Assembly (NCBI GenBank): GCA_030695415.1
Contig: JAUYQZ010000013.1
Location: forward strand, 1 to 64,000
DNA from: Hylemonella sp.
Lineage (GTDB): Bacteria > Pseudomonadota > Gammaproteobacteria > Burkholderiales > Burkholderiaceae_C
Length of the DNA stretch: 64,000 nt
Direction of reading: 5' to 3'
Shown: piece by piece, positions 28,535-38,309 of the stretch
How positions within the stretch are numbered: position 1 is the stretch's first letter
Layout: every line of letters begins with the position of its first letter
The notes under the pieces: model-generated
What the model was told of the DNA's origin: nothing
Seen by the model: the letters and a program-made list of their open reading frames with translations, nothing else
The model's database searches: none
Made by a program: the position numbers and the translations under genes

Positions 28535-29593
28535 ATGAAATCGATCCACGCCCTCGCCTTTGTCGTTTCCCTCGCCGTCCTGGCCGGTGCGCCTGTTCTG
28601 GCCCAGGGCGGCGTCACCGTGCCGACGGTCCAGATCGGCGCGCGAGACGTCTCTACCGGTTATGAGATCGATGGCGTCATCGAGCCGGTCAAGCAGAGCG
28701 TGGTCTCGGCCCAGGCTTCCGGTCGCGTCGTCAAGCTGCTGGTGAAGATGGGCGATCGCGTCAAGGCGGGCCAGCTGCTGGCCACCATTGACGACCAGGA
28801 AACCGCGGTGGGAGTGCAGCGCAGTCAGGCGCACGTGGCCCAGAGCGAGGCCGAGCTGCGCAACGCCCGCGTCAACTTCGAACGCACGCGGGACCTGCGC
28901 GCCCAGGGCTTCGTCAGCCAGGCTGCGCTGGACGTGGCCGAAACCCAGTACAAGGCGGCTCAGGCCGGCAACGCCCAGGCCTCGGCCGGCGCGCGTGCCT
29001 CGGCCCTGTCGCAGGGCTACACGCGCGTGACGGCGCCCTATGACGGCTGGGTGCTGCAGACACACGCCGAAGCCGGCGATCTGGCCGTGCCGGGCAAGCC
29101 CATCGTGACGGTCTACGCACCGCTGCCGCTGCGCGCCGTGGTGCAGGTGCCGGCCTCCCTGGCCGACAGCACCCGCGCGGCCAGGGAAGTGCTGGTGCAA
29201 CTGAGTGAGGCCAATGGGGACACCCGGTGGGTCGCGCCGGTCAAGCGCAGCGCCATGCCGGCCGCCGACCCCGTGTCGCAGACGGTGGTCTGGCGCCTGG
29301 ACCTCTCGTCCCAGGCGGCGCAGAATCTGCTGCCGGGCCAGCAGGTGCGTGTGCGCTTTGTCGGCGGCCAGGTCAGCCGCACCGTGGTGCCTGCTGCCGC
29401 TGTGCTTCGCCGGGGTGAGTTGACCGCCGTGTATGTGGCCAGCGAGCGTGGCTTCGTGCTGCGCGCCGTGCGCCTGGGGGCCGATCACGGGGCCGAGGGC
29501 GTGGAAATCGTGGCCGGGCTGGCCGCCGGCGAGCGCGTCGCGCTCGACCCGGTCAAGGCCGGCCTGGCTGGCGCCGTTGCCGCCAAACCTTGA
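28535..29593 (+). CDS. RND efflux periplasmic adaptor subunit
   Basis: A 352-residue HlyD/AcrA-type membrane fusion protein. A signal peptide (MKSIHALAFVVSLAVLAGAP, cleavage near VLAQG) is followed by a lipoyl-type domain split around a short helical hairpin (QSEAELRNARVNFERTRDLR), a beta-barrel and a membrane-proximal domain. The ATG at 28535 is preferred over 28523 because GGAGAA lies four bases upstream of it. The adaptor links the inner-membrane pump to an outer-membrane channel; no outer-membrane gene is in the operon. Confidence 0.9.
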   Translation: MKSIHALAFVVSLAVLAGAPVLAQGGVTVPTVQIGARDVSTGYEIDGVIEPVKQSVVSAQASGRVVKLLVKMGDRVKAGQLLATIDDQETAVGVQRSQAHVAQSEAELRNARVNFERTRDLRAQGFVSQAALDVAETQYKAAQAGNAQASAGARASALSQGYTRVTAPYDGWVLQTHAEAGDLAVPGKPIVTVYAPLPLRAVVQVPASLADSTRAAREVLVQLSEANGDTRWVAPVKRSAMPAADPVSQTVVWRLDLSSQAAQNLLPGQQVRVRFVGGQVSRTVVPAAAVLRRGELTAVYVASERGFVLRAVRLGADHGAEGVEIVAGLAAGERVALDPVKAGLAGAVAAKP

Positions 29594-29601
29594 GGTCCAG
29601 C

Positions 29602-32600
29602 ATGAAAGACAGCCAGGAGCAGCGCATGGGAATTTCCGGACGCATCGCGGCGGCCTTCCAGGCCAACGCCATCACGCCTTTGCTGGCCCTGGTGGCCCTG
29701 CTGCTGGGTCTGTTCGCCGTGCTCGTGACGCCGCGCGAAGAAGAGCCGCAGATCAACGTGACCATGGCCAATGTGCTGATCCCCTTCCCCGGGGCCAGCA
29801 GCATCGACGTGCAGAACATGGTGGCGCGCCCGGCCGAGCAGGTGCTCAGCCAGATCGCCGGCATCGAACACACCTATTCCGTGGCCCGTCCGGGCCTGGC
29901 CGTTCTGACGGTGCAGTTCAAGGTCGGTGTGCCGCGTACCGAAGCGCTGGTGCGCCTGTACGACGTGCTCAACGCGAATCAGGACTGGATGCCGCGCGAC
30001 CTGGGCACGCTGAGCCCCATCGTCAAGCCCATGGGTATCGACGATGTGCCGGTGCTGGCCGTGACCCTGTGGAGCAAGGAAGGGGCCCCTGCGCATGAGC
30101 TCGAGCGCGTCGCGCACGAGGTGGAGACCGAACTCAAGCGCGTGCGAGGCACCCGCGAGGTCGAGACCATCGGCGGCCCCGGCCGTGCCGTGCACGTCTG
30201 GCTGGAGCCCACGCGCCTGCGCGCCCGTGGCATCGACGTGCTGACGCTCAAGCAGACTCTGTCGGCTGCCAACTTCGGCATGCCCGCGGGCAGCGTGCTC
30301 GATACCAAGGCCAGGAAGGCCAGCGGCGCCTCGCAGATGCTCAGCGTCGAGACCGGCGAGTTCCTGACGTCAGCGAAGGACGTGGGCAACATCGTGGTCG
30401 GCGTGCACCAGGGCGCGCCGGTGTACCTGCGCGAAGTGGCCCGCATCGAGGCCGGCGCCCAGCAGCCGCAACGTTATGTCTGGTTCACGCCGGGTGCCGC
30501 CATGGCCAAGGCCGCGGGCGCCGACACCAGCGCCGCCGCCGGCCAGGTCTACCCCGCCGTCACGCTGACCGTGACCAAGAAGCCGGGCGAAAACGCGGTG
30601 GACGTGGCGCGCGCCGCCAACGAGCGCGTGCAGGCCCTGCGCAACACCATCATCCCCTCCAATATCGAGTCGACCGTCACCCGCAACTACGGCGCGACCG
30701 CGGCCGACAAGGCCAACAAGCTGATCCAGAAGCTGGCCTTCGCCACCGGCTCGGTCATCCTGCTGGTCGGATTTGCGCTGGGCCGGCGCGAGGCAGTCAT
30801 CGTCGGTGCAGCCGTGATCCTGACGCTGATGGCCACGCTGTTCGCCTCCTGGGCCTGGGGCTTCACGCTGAATCGCGTTTCGCTGTTCGCGCTGATCTTC
30901 TCCATCGGCATCCTGGTGGACGACGCCATTGTGGTGGTGGAGAACATCCACCGGCATCAGCAACTCACGCCCGATGCACCGCTGCGCGAGATCATCCCGC
31001 GTGCCGTCGATGAAGTGGGCGGCCCCACCATCCTGGCCACGCTGACCGTGATCGCCGCCCTGCTGCCCATGGCTTTCGTGTCTGGTCTGATGGGCCCCTA
31101 CATGAGCCCGATCCCGATCAACTCCAGCCTGGGCATGGCGCTGTCACTGGCCATCGCCTTCACCGTCACGCCGTGGCTGGCGCTCAAGCTGATGAAGGAG
31201 CACGGTCCTGCCCATGGCGGACCCGACGCGCACGCCAGCGGCGGCATCGGCGCCAAGCTGCAGACCGTTTTCACCCGTGTGCTCACGCCTTTCCTGACCA
31301 GCTCGCGCCAGCGCATGCTGCTGCTGGCCGGCATCCTGGGCGCGCTGCTGCTGTCGGTGGCGCTGACCCTGGTGCCTTCCTCGTTTGTCGGCGTGGTGCT
31401 CAAGATGCTGCCCTTCGACAACAAGAGCGAGTTCCAGGTGCTGGTCGAAATGCCGGCCGGCGCCCCGCTGGAGGACACGGCCGCGACCCTGCACGAGCTC
31501 GGCGCCTATCTGGCGCAGCAGCCCGAGGTGCAGGACCTGCAGGGTTACGCCGGTACGGCCTCGCCCATCACCTTCAACGGCCTGGTGCGCCAGTACTACC
31601 TTCGTGCTGAAGCCGAGCAGGGCGATCTGCAGGTCAACCTGGTGGACAAGCAGCACCGCAGCGACAAGAGCCATGCGATTGCGCAGCGCCTGCGCCCCGA
31701 TCTGGAAAAGATCGGCTTGAAGCACGGTGCTCGCGTCAAGGTGGTCGAAGTGCCGCCGGGCCCCCCCGTCATGAGTCCGCTGGTGGCCGAGATCTATGGT
31801 CCGGACGAGGCCGGTCGCCAGCAACTGGCACAGCGCGTGGCCCAGGCCTATAGCGCGACGCCGGACATTGTGGGTGTGGATACCTCGCTGAAGGAAGACG
31901 CGCCGCGCGCCTGGCTGCGCGTGCGCCGCCAGCGCGCCGAGTCGCTCGGCATCCCGGTGGCCGCCGTGGCACAGACCGTCTCGGCCGCGCTCTCGGGCAC
32001 CGACGCCGCCTGGCTGCACGACGCCCAGTCCAAGTACCCCGTGCCGGTGCGCCTGCAGTTGCCGCGCGACAAGCAGGTGGGCCTCGACGCGCTGCTGGCC
32101 CTGCCCATGCGCGCGGCCAACGGCCAACTGGTCCCCCTGTCTGAACTGGTGCGCGTGGAGCGCGGCGTCATCGACAAGCCACTCTTCACCAAGGACCTGA
32201 CCAACGTCAGCTATGTGTTCGGCGACATGGCCGGCCAGCTCGACTCGCCCCTGTACGGCCTGTTCGCCATTCGCCCGCGCCTGGCAGACGCTGCGCTCAA
32301 GGACACGGGTGAATTGAACGAATACTGGATCAGCCAGCCCACCGACACCTACCGCCAATACGCACTGAAGTGGGACGGCGAGTGGCAGATCACCTATGAG
32401 ACCTTCCGAGACATGGGCGCCGCCTATGGCGTCGGCCTGATCCTGATCTATCTGCTGGTGGTGGCGCAGTTCCGCTCCTACACCACGCCTTTGGTCATCA
32501 TGGCGCCGATTCCCTTGACCATCATCGGCGTCATGCCGGGCCACGCCCTGCTGGACTCACAGTTCACCGCCACGTCGATGATCGGCATGATCGCGCTGGC

Positions 32601-32931
32601 CGGCATCATCGTGCGCAACTCCATCCTGCTGGTGGACTTCATCGAACTGCAGGTCAGCCAGGGCATGAAGTTCCGCGAGGCCGTGGTGCAGTCGGCCGCC
32701 GTTCGCGCCCAGCCGATCGCGCTGACCGGCCTGGCCGCCATGATCGGCGCCTTCTTCATTCTGGACGACCCTATCTTCAATGGCCTGGCCATTTCGCTGA
32801 TCTTCGGCATCCTGGTCTCCACCCTGCTCACGCTGGTGGTGATCCCGGTTCTGTACTATTCTCTATACCACCGGAGGTATGAGAACGCCGATGGCACGCC
32901 CCTCCAATCCGCAACTGTTTCCGCAAACTGA
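29602..32931 (+). CDS. RND efflux pump, inner-membrane transporter
   Basis: About 1109 residues with 12 expected transmembrane helices and two large periplasmic loops. Motifs include the N-terminal TPREEEPQINV and the TM4 aspartates in GILVDDAIVVVENIH needed for proton flow; IIVRNSILLVDFIE marks the second half. An alternative ATG at 29626 has a good AGGAG site and gives MGISGRIAAAFQ, so the first eight residues are uncertain. The pump works with the adaptor encoded just upstream; its substrate is unknown, and the neighbours suggest a redox or sulfur stress product. Confidence 0.92.
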   Translation: MKDSQEQRMGISGRIAAAFQANAITPLLALVALLLGLFAVLVTPREEEPQINVTMANVLIPFPGASSIDVQNMVARPAEQVLSQIAGIEHTYSVARPGLAVLTVQFKVGVPRTEALVRLYDVLNANQDWMPRDLGTLSPIVKPMGIDDVPVLAVTLWSKEGAPAHELERVAHEVETELKRVRGTREVETIGGPGRAVHVWLEPTRLRARGIDVLTLKQTLSAANFGMPAGSVLDTKARKASGASQMLSVETGEFLTSAKDVGNIVVGVHQGAPVYLREVARIEAGAQQPQRYVWFTPGAAMAKAAGADTSAAAGQVYPAVTLTVTKKPGENAVDVARAANERVQALRNTIIPSNIESTVTRNYGATAADKANKLIQKLAFATGSVILLVGFALGRREAVIVGAAVILTLMATLFASWAWGFTLNRVSLFALIFSIGILVDDAIVVVENIHRHQQLTPDAPLREIIPRAVDEVGGPTILATLTVIAALLPMAFVSGLMGPYMSPIPINSSLGMALSLAIAFTVTPWLALKLMKEHGPAHGGPDAHASGGIGAKLQTVFTRVLTPFLTSSRQRMLLLAGILGALLLSVALTLVPSSFVGVVLKMLPFDNKSEFQVLVEMPAGAPLEDTAATLHELGAYLAQQPEVQDLQGYAGTASPITFNGLVRQYYLRAEAEQGDLQVNLVDKQHRSDKSHAIAQRLRPDLEKIGLKHGARVKVVEVPPGPPVMSPLVAEIYGPDEAGRQQLAQRVAQAYSATPDIVGVDTSLKEDAPRAWLRVRRQRAESLGIPVAAVAQTVSAALSGTDAAWLHDAQSKYPVPVRLQLPRDKQVGLDALLALPMRAANGQLVPLSELVRVERGVIDKPLFTKDLTNVSYVFGDMAGQLDSPLYGLFAIRPRLADAALKDTGELNEYWISQPTDTYRQYALKWDGEWQITYETFRDMGAAYGVGLILIYLLVVAQFRSYTTPLVIMAPIPLTIIGVMPGHALLDSQFTATSMIGMIALAGIIVRNSILLVDFIELQVSQGMKFREAVVQSAAVRAQPIALTGLAAMIGAFFILDDPIFNGLAISLIFGILVSTLLTLVVIPVLYYSLYHRRYENADGTPLQSATVSAN

Positions 32932-32947
32932 ACTCAAGGAGTCTGAA

Positions 32948-33172
32948 ATGACCGTAGAACGCTATATCCGCATCATGGCCGGTTTCTTTGTCATGCTGTC
33001 GCTGGCCCTGGGCGTCGAAGCCAGCCCGATCTTCGTGAGCCCCTGGTTCCTGGCCTTCACCGCCTTCGTCGGCTTCAACCTGTTCCAGTCCGGCTTCACC
33101 GGTTTCTGCCCGCCCGGCATTCTGCTGAAGAAGCTGGGCGTGCCTGAAGGCGGCGCCTGCGGCACCAAGTAA
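32948..33172 (+). CDS. DUF2892 (YgaP transmembrane-like) membrane protein
   Basis: A 74-residue protein with two helices: MTVERYIRIMAGFFVMLSLALG and FLAFTAFVGFNLFQSGFTGF. It ends with FCPPGILLKKLGVPEGG and a second cysteine near the C-terminus (residues 54 and 71). This matches the DUF2892 domain, which in YgaP is fused to a rhodanese that handles persulfide sulfur. Start 32948 has AAGGAG six bases upstream. The two cysteines could take part in sulfur chemistry; that is inference. Confidence 0.85.
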   Translation: MTVERYIRIMAGFFVMLSLALGVEASPIFVSPWFLAFTAFVGFNLFQSGFTGFCPPGILLKKLGVPEGGACGTK

Positions 33173-33190
33173 GCCAACAGGACCAGACCG

Positions 33191-33637
33191 ATGAGCGAAG
33201 GGATGCCCCGCGTCACGCTGCGTCAGCAGCGTGACTATCAGTTCGAGATTGACTTCGGTGCCGAGCTGCCCAAGTTGCTCGGTGACGAGCATCCGCCGCT
33301 GGGCCAGGGCGCCGGGCCCACGCCTGGGCAGCTCCTGGCCGCCGCCGTGGGCAACTGCCTGTCGGACTCGCTGCTGTTCGCCTTGCGCAAGTTCAAGCAG
33401 GCACCGGAGCCCATCAGCTGCGAGGTCACGGCCGAGATCGGCCGCAACGCCGACAAGCGCCTGCGCGTGCTCGGCTTCGACGTGCAACTCAGGCTGGGCG
33501 TGGCCGCCGACACGCTGCAGCACCTGGACCGCGTGCTCGAGCAGTTCGAGGCCTTTTGCACCGTCGCCAGCAGCGTGAGCCAGGCCATCCCCACGCGCAT
33601 CGCCGTGTTCGATGCCACGGGCCGTCAACTGAAGTGA
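33191..33637 (+). CDS. OsmC-family peroxiredoxin-like protein
   Basis: A 148-residue OsmC/Ohr-superfamily protein. The two conserved cysteines are C56 (AAVGNCLSDSLLFAL) and C123 (FEAFCTVASSVSQAI), in the positions used for thiol-dependent reduction of organic hydroperoxides or hydropersulfides. It lies 18 bases after the DUF2892 gene and 9 before the repressor gene. Confidence 0.88.
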   Translation: MSEGMPRVTLRQQRDYQFEIDFGAELPKLLGDEHPPLGQGAGPTPGQLLAAAVGNCLSDSLLFALRKFKQAPEPISCEVTAEIGRNADKRLRVLGFDVQLRLGVAADTLQHLDRVLEQFEAFCTVASSVSQAIPTRIAVFDATGRQLK

Positions 33638-33646
33638 AGGTGTGTC

Positions 33647-34009
33647 GTGACTGCTGAAGCCAAAGTGAAAACCACCGCCAAGGCGGCCACGTCGCCCGCG
33701 GGCTCGGAGACCTGCCACCCCACGGTGCTGACCGACGCCGACTCGCGCACCGAAATCCTCAACCGCCTGCGCCGCGCCGAAGGTCAGCTGCGCGGCATCC
33801 AGCGCATGATCGAAGATGGCGAGAACTGCCTCAAGATCGGCCAGCAGTTCAGTGCCGTGCGCAAGGCGCTGGACAGCACCTACCTGCGCATGACGGTCTG
33901 CTTCATGGAGCAGGAACTGGAAGCGCGCCTCTCGCCCGGCGAAGAGAAGAAGGCCGACCTCTCGGCCATGATGAAAGACATGGAAACGCTGCTGGCCCGT
34001 ATGGGCTGA
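33647..34009 (+). CDS. CsoR-family repressor with atypical cysteines
   Basis: A 120-residue all-helical repressor starting with GTG. The core RTEILNRLRRAEGQLRGIQRM is the family's DNA-binding helix 1; C61 occupies the conserved helix-2 cysteine position. At +25 and +29, where copper CsoR has His and Cys (and CstR has Cys at +29), it has Phe86 and Glu90, with a cysteine at +24 (C85) instead. An N-terminal extension adds C23-H24. Copper sensing like CsoR is therefore unlikely; thiol, persulfide or other-metal sensing is possible. As last gene of the operon, it probably binds the operator at 28485. Confidence 0.85.
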   Translation: MTAEAKVKTTAKAATSPAGSETCHPTVLTDADSRTEILNRLRRAEGQLRGIQRMIEDGENCLKIGQQFSAVRKALDSTYLRMTVCFMEQELEARLSPGEEKKADLSAMMKDMETLLARMG

Positions 34010-34027
34010 TCCTGCCGCGCCGCGGCC

Positions 34028-35077
<1,050 letters not shown>

Positions 35078-35098
35078 CTACAGGTTCTACAAACGAGA

Positions 35099-35120
35099 AG
35101 GGGCTGCCGAAGCAGCCCCT
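35099..35120 (-). terminator. UUCG-type hairpin between BMP and deaminase genes
   Basis: Nine-base arms (35099-35107 and 35112-35120) enclose TTCG on the minus strand. The following bases (TTCTCGTTTG) are T-rich but interrupted. It may be a partial terminator or an mRNA-stabilising hairpin that raises the binding-protein transcript above the deaminase. Confidence 0.65.
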
Positions 35121-35138
35121 GATCATCCGCGCGCGGGT

Positions 35139-36281
35139 TTATTTGCCCCCGGGGATCTTGCCTTCCACGCCCTTGACGTAGAAGTTCACGCCGCCAAGGA
35201 ACTTGTCGTCGGCGACTTCGTCCTTCTTCAGCACTTCTTTGCCGTCCTGGCCGACGATGGGGCCCTTCCAGATCGAGAAGCTGCCGTCCTTCAGGCCGGC
35301 CTTGATCTCGTCGATCTTCTTCTTGCTGTCTTCGGGCACGTCGGCGGCGATGGACACCATGTCGATGGCGCCTTCCTTCACGCCCCACCAGGCCTGCCCG
35401 GTGGTCCACTTGCCCTCGAGCGCATCACGCGTGGCCTTGGTGTAGTAGGGTGCCCAGTTGATGATGGCCGAGCCCAGGTGGGCCTTGGGGCCGTAGGCCG
35501 TCATGTCGCTGTCCCAGCCAAAGGCGCGCTTGCCCATCTTCTCGGCGGTCTGCAGCACGGCCGAGGAGTCGGTGTTCTGCATCAGCACGTCGGCGCCGCC
35601 GTTGATCAGCGCGGTGGCGGCTTCGGTTTCCTTCGGAGGGTTGAACCACTCGCCCACCCACACCACCTTGGTCTTGACCTTGGGGTTCACCGACTGTGCG
35701 CCCATGGTGAAGCTGTTGATGTTGCGGATCACCTCGGGGATCGGGATCGAGCCCACCACACCCAGGGTGTTGCTCTTGGTCATCTTGCCGGCGATCACGC
35801 CGGCCATGTAGGCGCCCTCATACGTGCGGCTGTCGTAGGTGCGCATGTTCTCGGCGGTCTTGTAGCCGGTGGCGTGCTCGAACTTCACGCCCTTGTTGTC
35901 GGCGGCGACCTTGAGCATGGGCTCCATGTAGCCGAAGGTGGTGCCGAAGATCAGGGTGTTGCCCTGGCCGGCCATGTCGCGGATCACGCGCTCGGCGTCG
36001 GCGCTTTCCGGCACCTTCTCGACGAAGCTGGTGACGATCTTGTCGCCGAATTCCTTCTCGATGGCCTTGCGTCCGTTGTCGTGCGCGAAGGTCCAGCCGC
36101 CGTCACCGACGGGGCCCACGTAGGCGAAGGCGATCTTCAGCGGCGCGGCCTTGGGGGCGGGCGTGGCAGCCGGCGTGGCGGCAGCGGGCTCCTCCTTCTT
36201 GCCGCAGCCCACGAGGGCAGCGGCAGCGATGGCGGAAATGGCGGCAGCCTGGAACAGGCGGCGTTTGGTCAGGTCGGTCAT
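35139..36281 (-). CDS. BMP-family purine/nucleoside-binding lipoprotein
   Basis: A 380-residue ABC-transporter binding protein. A lipoprotein signal with TAT-like KRR ends in LVGC (C26), then an alanine/proline linker, and the BMP domain from KIAFAYVGPVGDGGWTF. This family binds nucleosides or purines. Start 36281 has GAGGA upstream; a GTG four codons earlier is less likely. It is encoded last among the transport genes (ATPase, permease, permease, binding protein), next to purine breakdown genes, which supports a purine ligand. Confidence 0.9.
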   Translation of the reverse strand: MTDLTKRRLFQAAAISAIAAAALVGCGKKEEPAAATPAATPAPKAAPLKIAFAYVGPVGDGGWTFAHDNGRKAIEKEFGDKIVTSFVEKVPESADAERVIRDMAGQGNTLIFGTTFGYMEPMLKVAADNKGVKFEHATGYKTAENMRTYDSRTYEGAYMAGVIAGKMTKSNTLGVVGSIPIPEVIRNINSFTMGAQSVNPKVKTKVVWVGEWFNPPKETEAATALINGGADVLMQNTDSSAVLQTAEKMGKRAFGWDSDMTAYGPKAHLGSAIINWAPYYTKATRDALEGKWTTGQAWWGVKEGAIDMVSIAADVPEDSKKKIDEIKAGLKDGSFSIWKGPIVGQDGKEVLKKDEVADDKFLGGVNFYVKGVEGKIPGGK

Positions 36282-36327
36282 GGGTGTCCTCACTGGGTTG
36301 AAAAAACGGGTGGAAGAGACGTCGGGA

Positions 36328-37251
36328 TTATGAGCCGGGCGTGAATGTCTTGCCCAGCGATGCGGGCATGTTCACACGGATCCAGGCGGGATTGCGCGAA
36401 ATCAGTGCCAGCACCACGATGGTGGCCAGGTAGGGCAGCATGTCCAGGAACTGGCTGGGCACTTCCACGCCCGTGCCCTGCAGGTGGAACTGCAGCATGG
36501 TCACGCCACCGAAGAGGTAGGCGCCCAGCAGCACCCGCGCCGGCCGCCAGGTGGCAAAGGTGGTCAGGGCCAGCGCGATCCAGCCCTTGCCGGCCACCAT
36601 GCCCTCCACCCACAGCGGGGTGTAGATAATGGACAAATAGGCGCCGGACAAGCCGCACAGCGCGCCGCCGGCGACCACCGCGGCCAGGCGGATGCGCCGC
36701 ACCGGGTAACCCAGGGCGTGCGCCGACTCGGGCGATTCGCCCACGGCACGCAGGATCAGGCCGCTGCGGCTGCGACCCAGCCAGACGATCAGCGCCACGG
36801 TCAGTGCCATGGTCAGATAAACCAGGGGATGCTGGCGGAACAGCGCCGGGCCCAGCCAGGGAATGTCGCCCAGCAGCGGCACCACCCACTGCGTGCGCTC
36901 GGGCAATTTGGCCTGCACATAGGCGATGCCCGCAAAGGCCGAGAAGCCGGCACCGAAAAGGCTCAGCGCCAGGCCGGTCGCATAGGGATTGGTGTTGAGC
37001 CAGATCACCAGCCAGCCGAAGAGCGCGGCCAGCAGCGCCCCGGCGCCCATGCCGGCCACAAAACCCAGCCAGTCGTTGCCGGTGTGCACCACGGTGGCGA
37101 AGCCGGCGATGGCCGCGCAGAGCATCATGCCCTCGGCCCCCAGGTTGACGATGCCCGACTTCTCGTTGAGCAGCAAGCCCAGTGCGGCCAGCGCCAGCAC
37201 CGTGCCGGCATTGAGCGTGGCCGCGAGCAGTAGCGCGTAGGACTCCATCAT
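36328..37251 (-). CDS. ABC transporter permease, purine/nucleoside type (second)
   Basis: A 307-residue permease with about eight to ten helices, of the BPD_transp_2 family like LivM/RbsC and the YufQ/BmpC type. ALGLLLNEKSGIVNLGAEGMML at the N-terminus is the characteristic loop. It overlaps the other permease by four bases. Confidence 0.9.
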   Translation of the reverse strand: MMESYALLLAATLNAGTVLALAALGLLLNEKSGIVNLGAEGMMLCAAIAGFATVVHTGNDWLGFVAGMGAGALLAALFGWLVIWLNTNPYATGLALSLFGAGFSAFAGIAYVQAKLPERTQWVVPLLGDIPWLGPALFRQHPLVYLTMALTVALIVWLGRSRSGLILRAVGESPESAHALGYPVRRIRLAAVVAGGALCGLSGAYLSIIYTPLWVEGMVAGKGWIALALTTFATWRPARVLLGAYLFGGVTMLQFHLQGTGVEVPSQFLDMLPYLATIVVLALISRNPAWIRVNMPASLGKTFTPGS

Positions 37252-38309
37252 CCCTCCTTGCCCCAGCGCAGCCGGTAGTTGATCAGCGTGTCGCAGGTCA
37301 GCAGTGTGAACAGCAGCAGGCCCTGGAACACCCCGGTGATGGACTTGGGCAGGCCCAGGCGCGACTGCGCCAGTTCACCGCCGATGTAGAACATGCTCAT
37401 GAGAATGGCCGAGAACACCATGCCCACGGGGTGCAGCCGCCCCACGAAAGCCACGATGATGGCCGCAAAACCGTAACCGGCGGGCACATAGGGCGTGAGC
37501 TGGCCGATGGGCCCCGCCACCTCCAGCGCCCCGGCCAGGCCGGCCGCGCCGCCGGAAACCAGCAGCGCCGTCCACAGCGCGCGGCGCGAGGAGAAACCCG
37601 CGTAACGCGCGGCGGCCGGTGCCAGGCCCCCGACCTGCAGCGCAAAACCCGCGCGCAGGCGGAACAGGAAGACCCAGAGCACCCCTGCGCCCAGCAGCGC
37701 CAGGATCAGGCCGATGTTCATGCGCGAGCCACTCATCAGCCGCGGGATCTGCGTCACCGCCTCGAAGGTCCTGGTCTGCGGAAAGTTGTAGCCTCCCGGG
37801 TCCTTCCACGGGCCGTGCACCAGGAAGTTCAGCAGCTGGATGGCCACGTAAACGAGCATCAGGCTCACCAGGATTTCGTTGGCATTGAAGCGATCGCGCA
37901 GCAGGGCCGTGAGCCCGGCCCACAGCATGCCGCCCAGCACACCGGCGATCAGCAGCGCCGGGATGATCCAGGGCCCCGTGCCCTTGTCGGCCAGCAAGGC
38001 CACGCCGCCCGCAAACACCGCACCGATGACGAACTGCCCCTCGGCACCGATGTTCCAGACATTGGAGCGAAAACACACCGCCAGGCCCAGCGCGATGATC
38101 AGAAGCGGCGTGGCCTTGACCATCAGTTCACCCAGGGCGTAAGTCGATTTGATCGGCTCCCAGAAGAACATCTGCAGACCGCGCAAAGGGTCCTTGCCCA
38201 GCGCGATGAAGAGGATCACGCCCAGCAGCACCGTGAGCGCCAGCGCCAGCAGGGGCGAACCCAGGCTCCAGGCGCGCGCGGGCTGGGGACGGGCTTCAAG
38301 CCGCAGCAT
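37248..38309 (-). CDS. ABC transporter permease, purine/nucleoside type (first)
   Basis: A 353-residue permease of the YufP/BmpB type. Typical segments are FRSNVWNIGAEGQFVIGAVFAGG and the GSRMNIGLILALLGAG helix. It overlaps the ATPase gene by 14 bases and the next permease by four, so all are translationally coupled. Confidence 0.9.
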   Translation of the reverse strand: MLRLEARPQPARAWSLGSPLLALALTVLLGVILFIALGKDPLRGLQMFFWEPIKSTYALGELMVKATPLLIIALGLAVCFRSNVWNIGAEGQFVIGAVFAGGVALLADKGTGPWIIPALLIAGVLGGMLWAGLTALLRDRFNANEILVSLMLVYVAIQLLNFLVHGPWKDPGGYNFPQTRTFEAVTQIPRLMSGSRMNIGLILALLGAGVLWVFLFRLRAGFALQVGGLAPAAARYAGFSSRRALWTALLVSGGAAGLAGALEVAGPIGQLTPYVPAGYGFAAIIVAFVGRLHPVGMVFSAILMSMFYIGGELAQSRLGLPKSITGVFQGLLLFTLLTCDTLINYRLRWGKEG

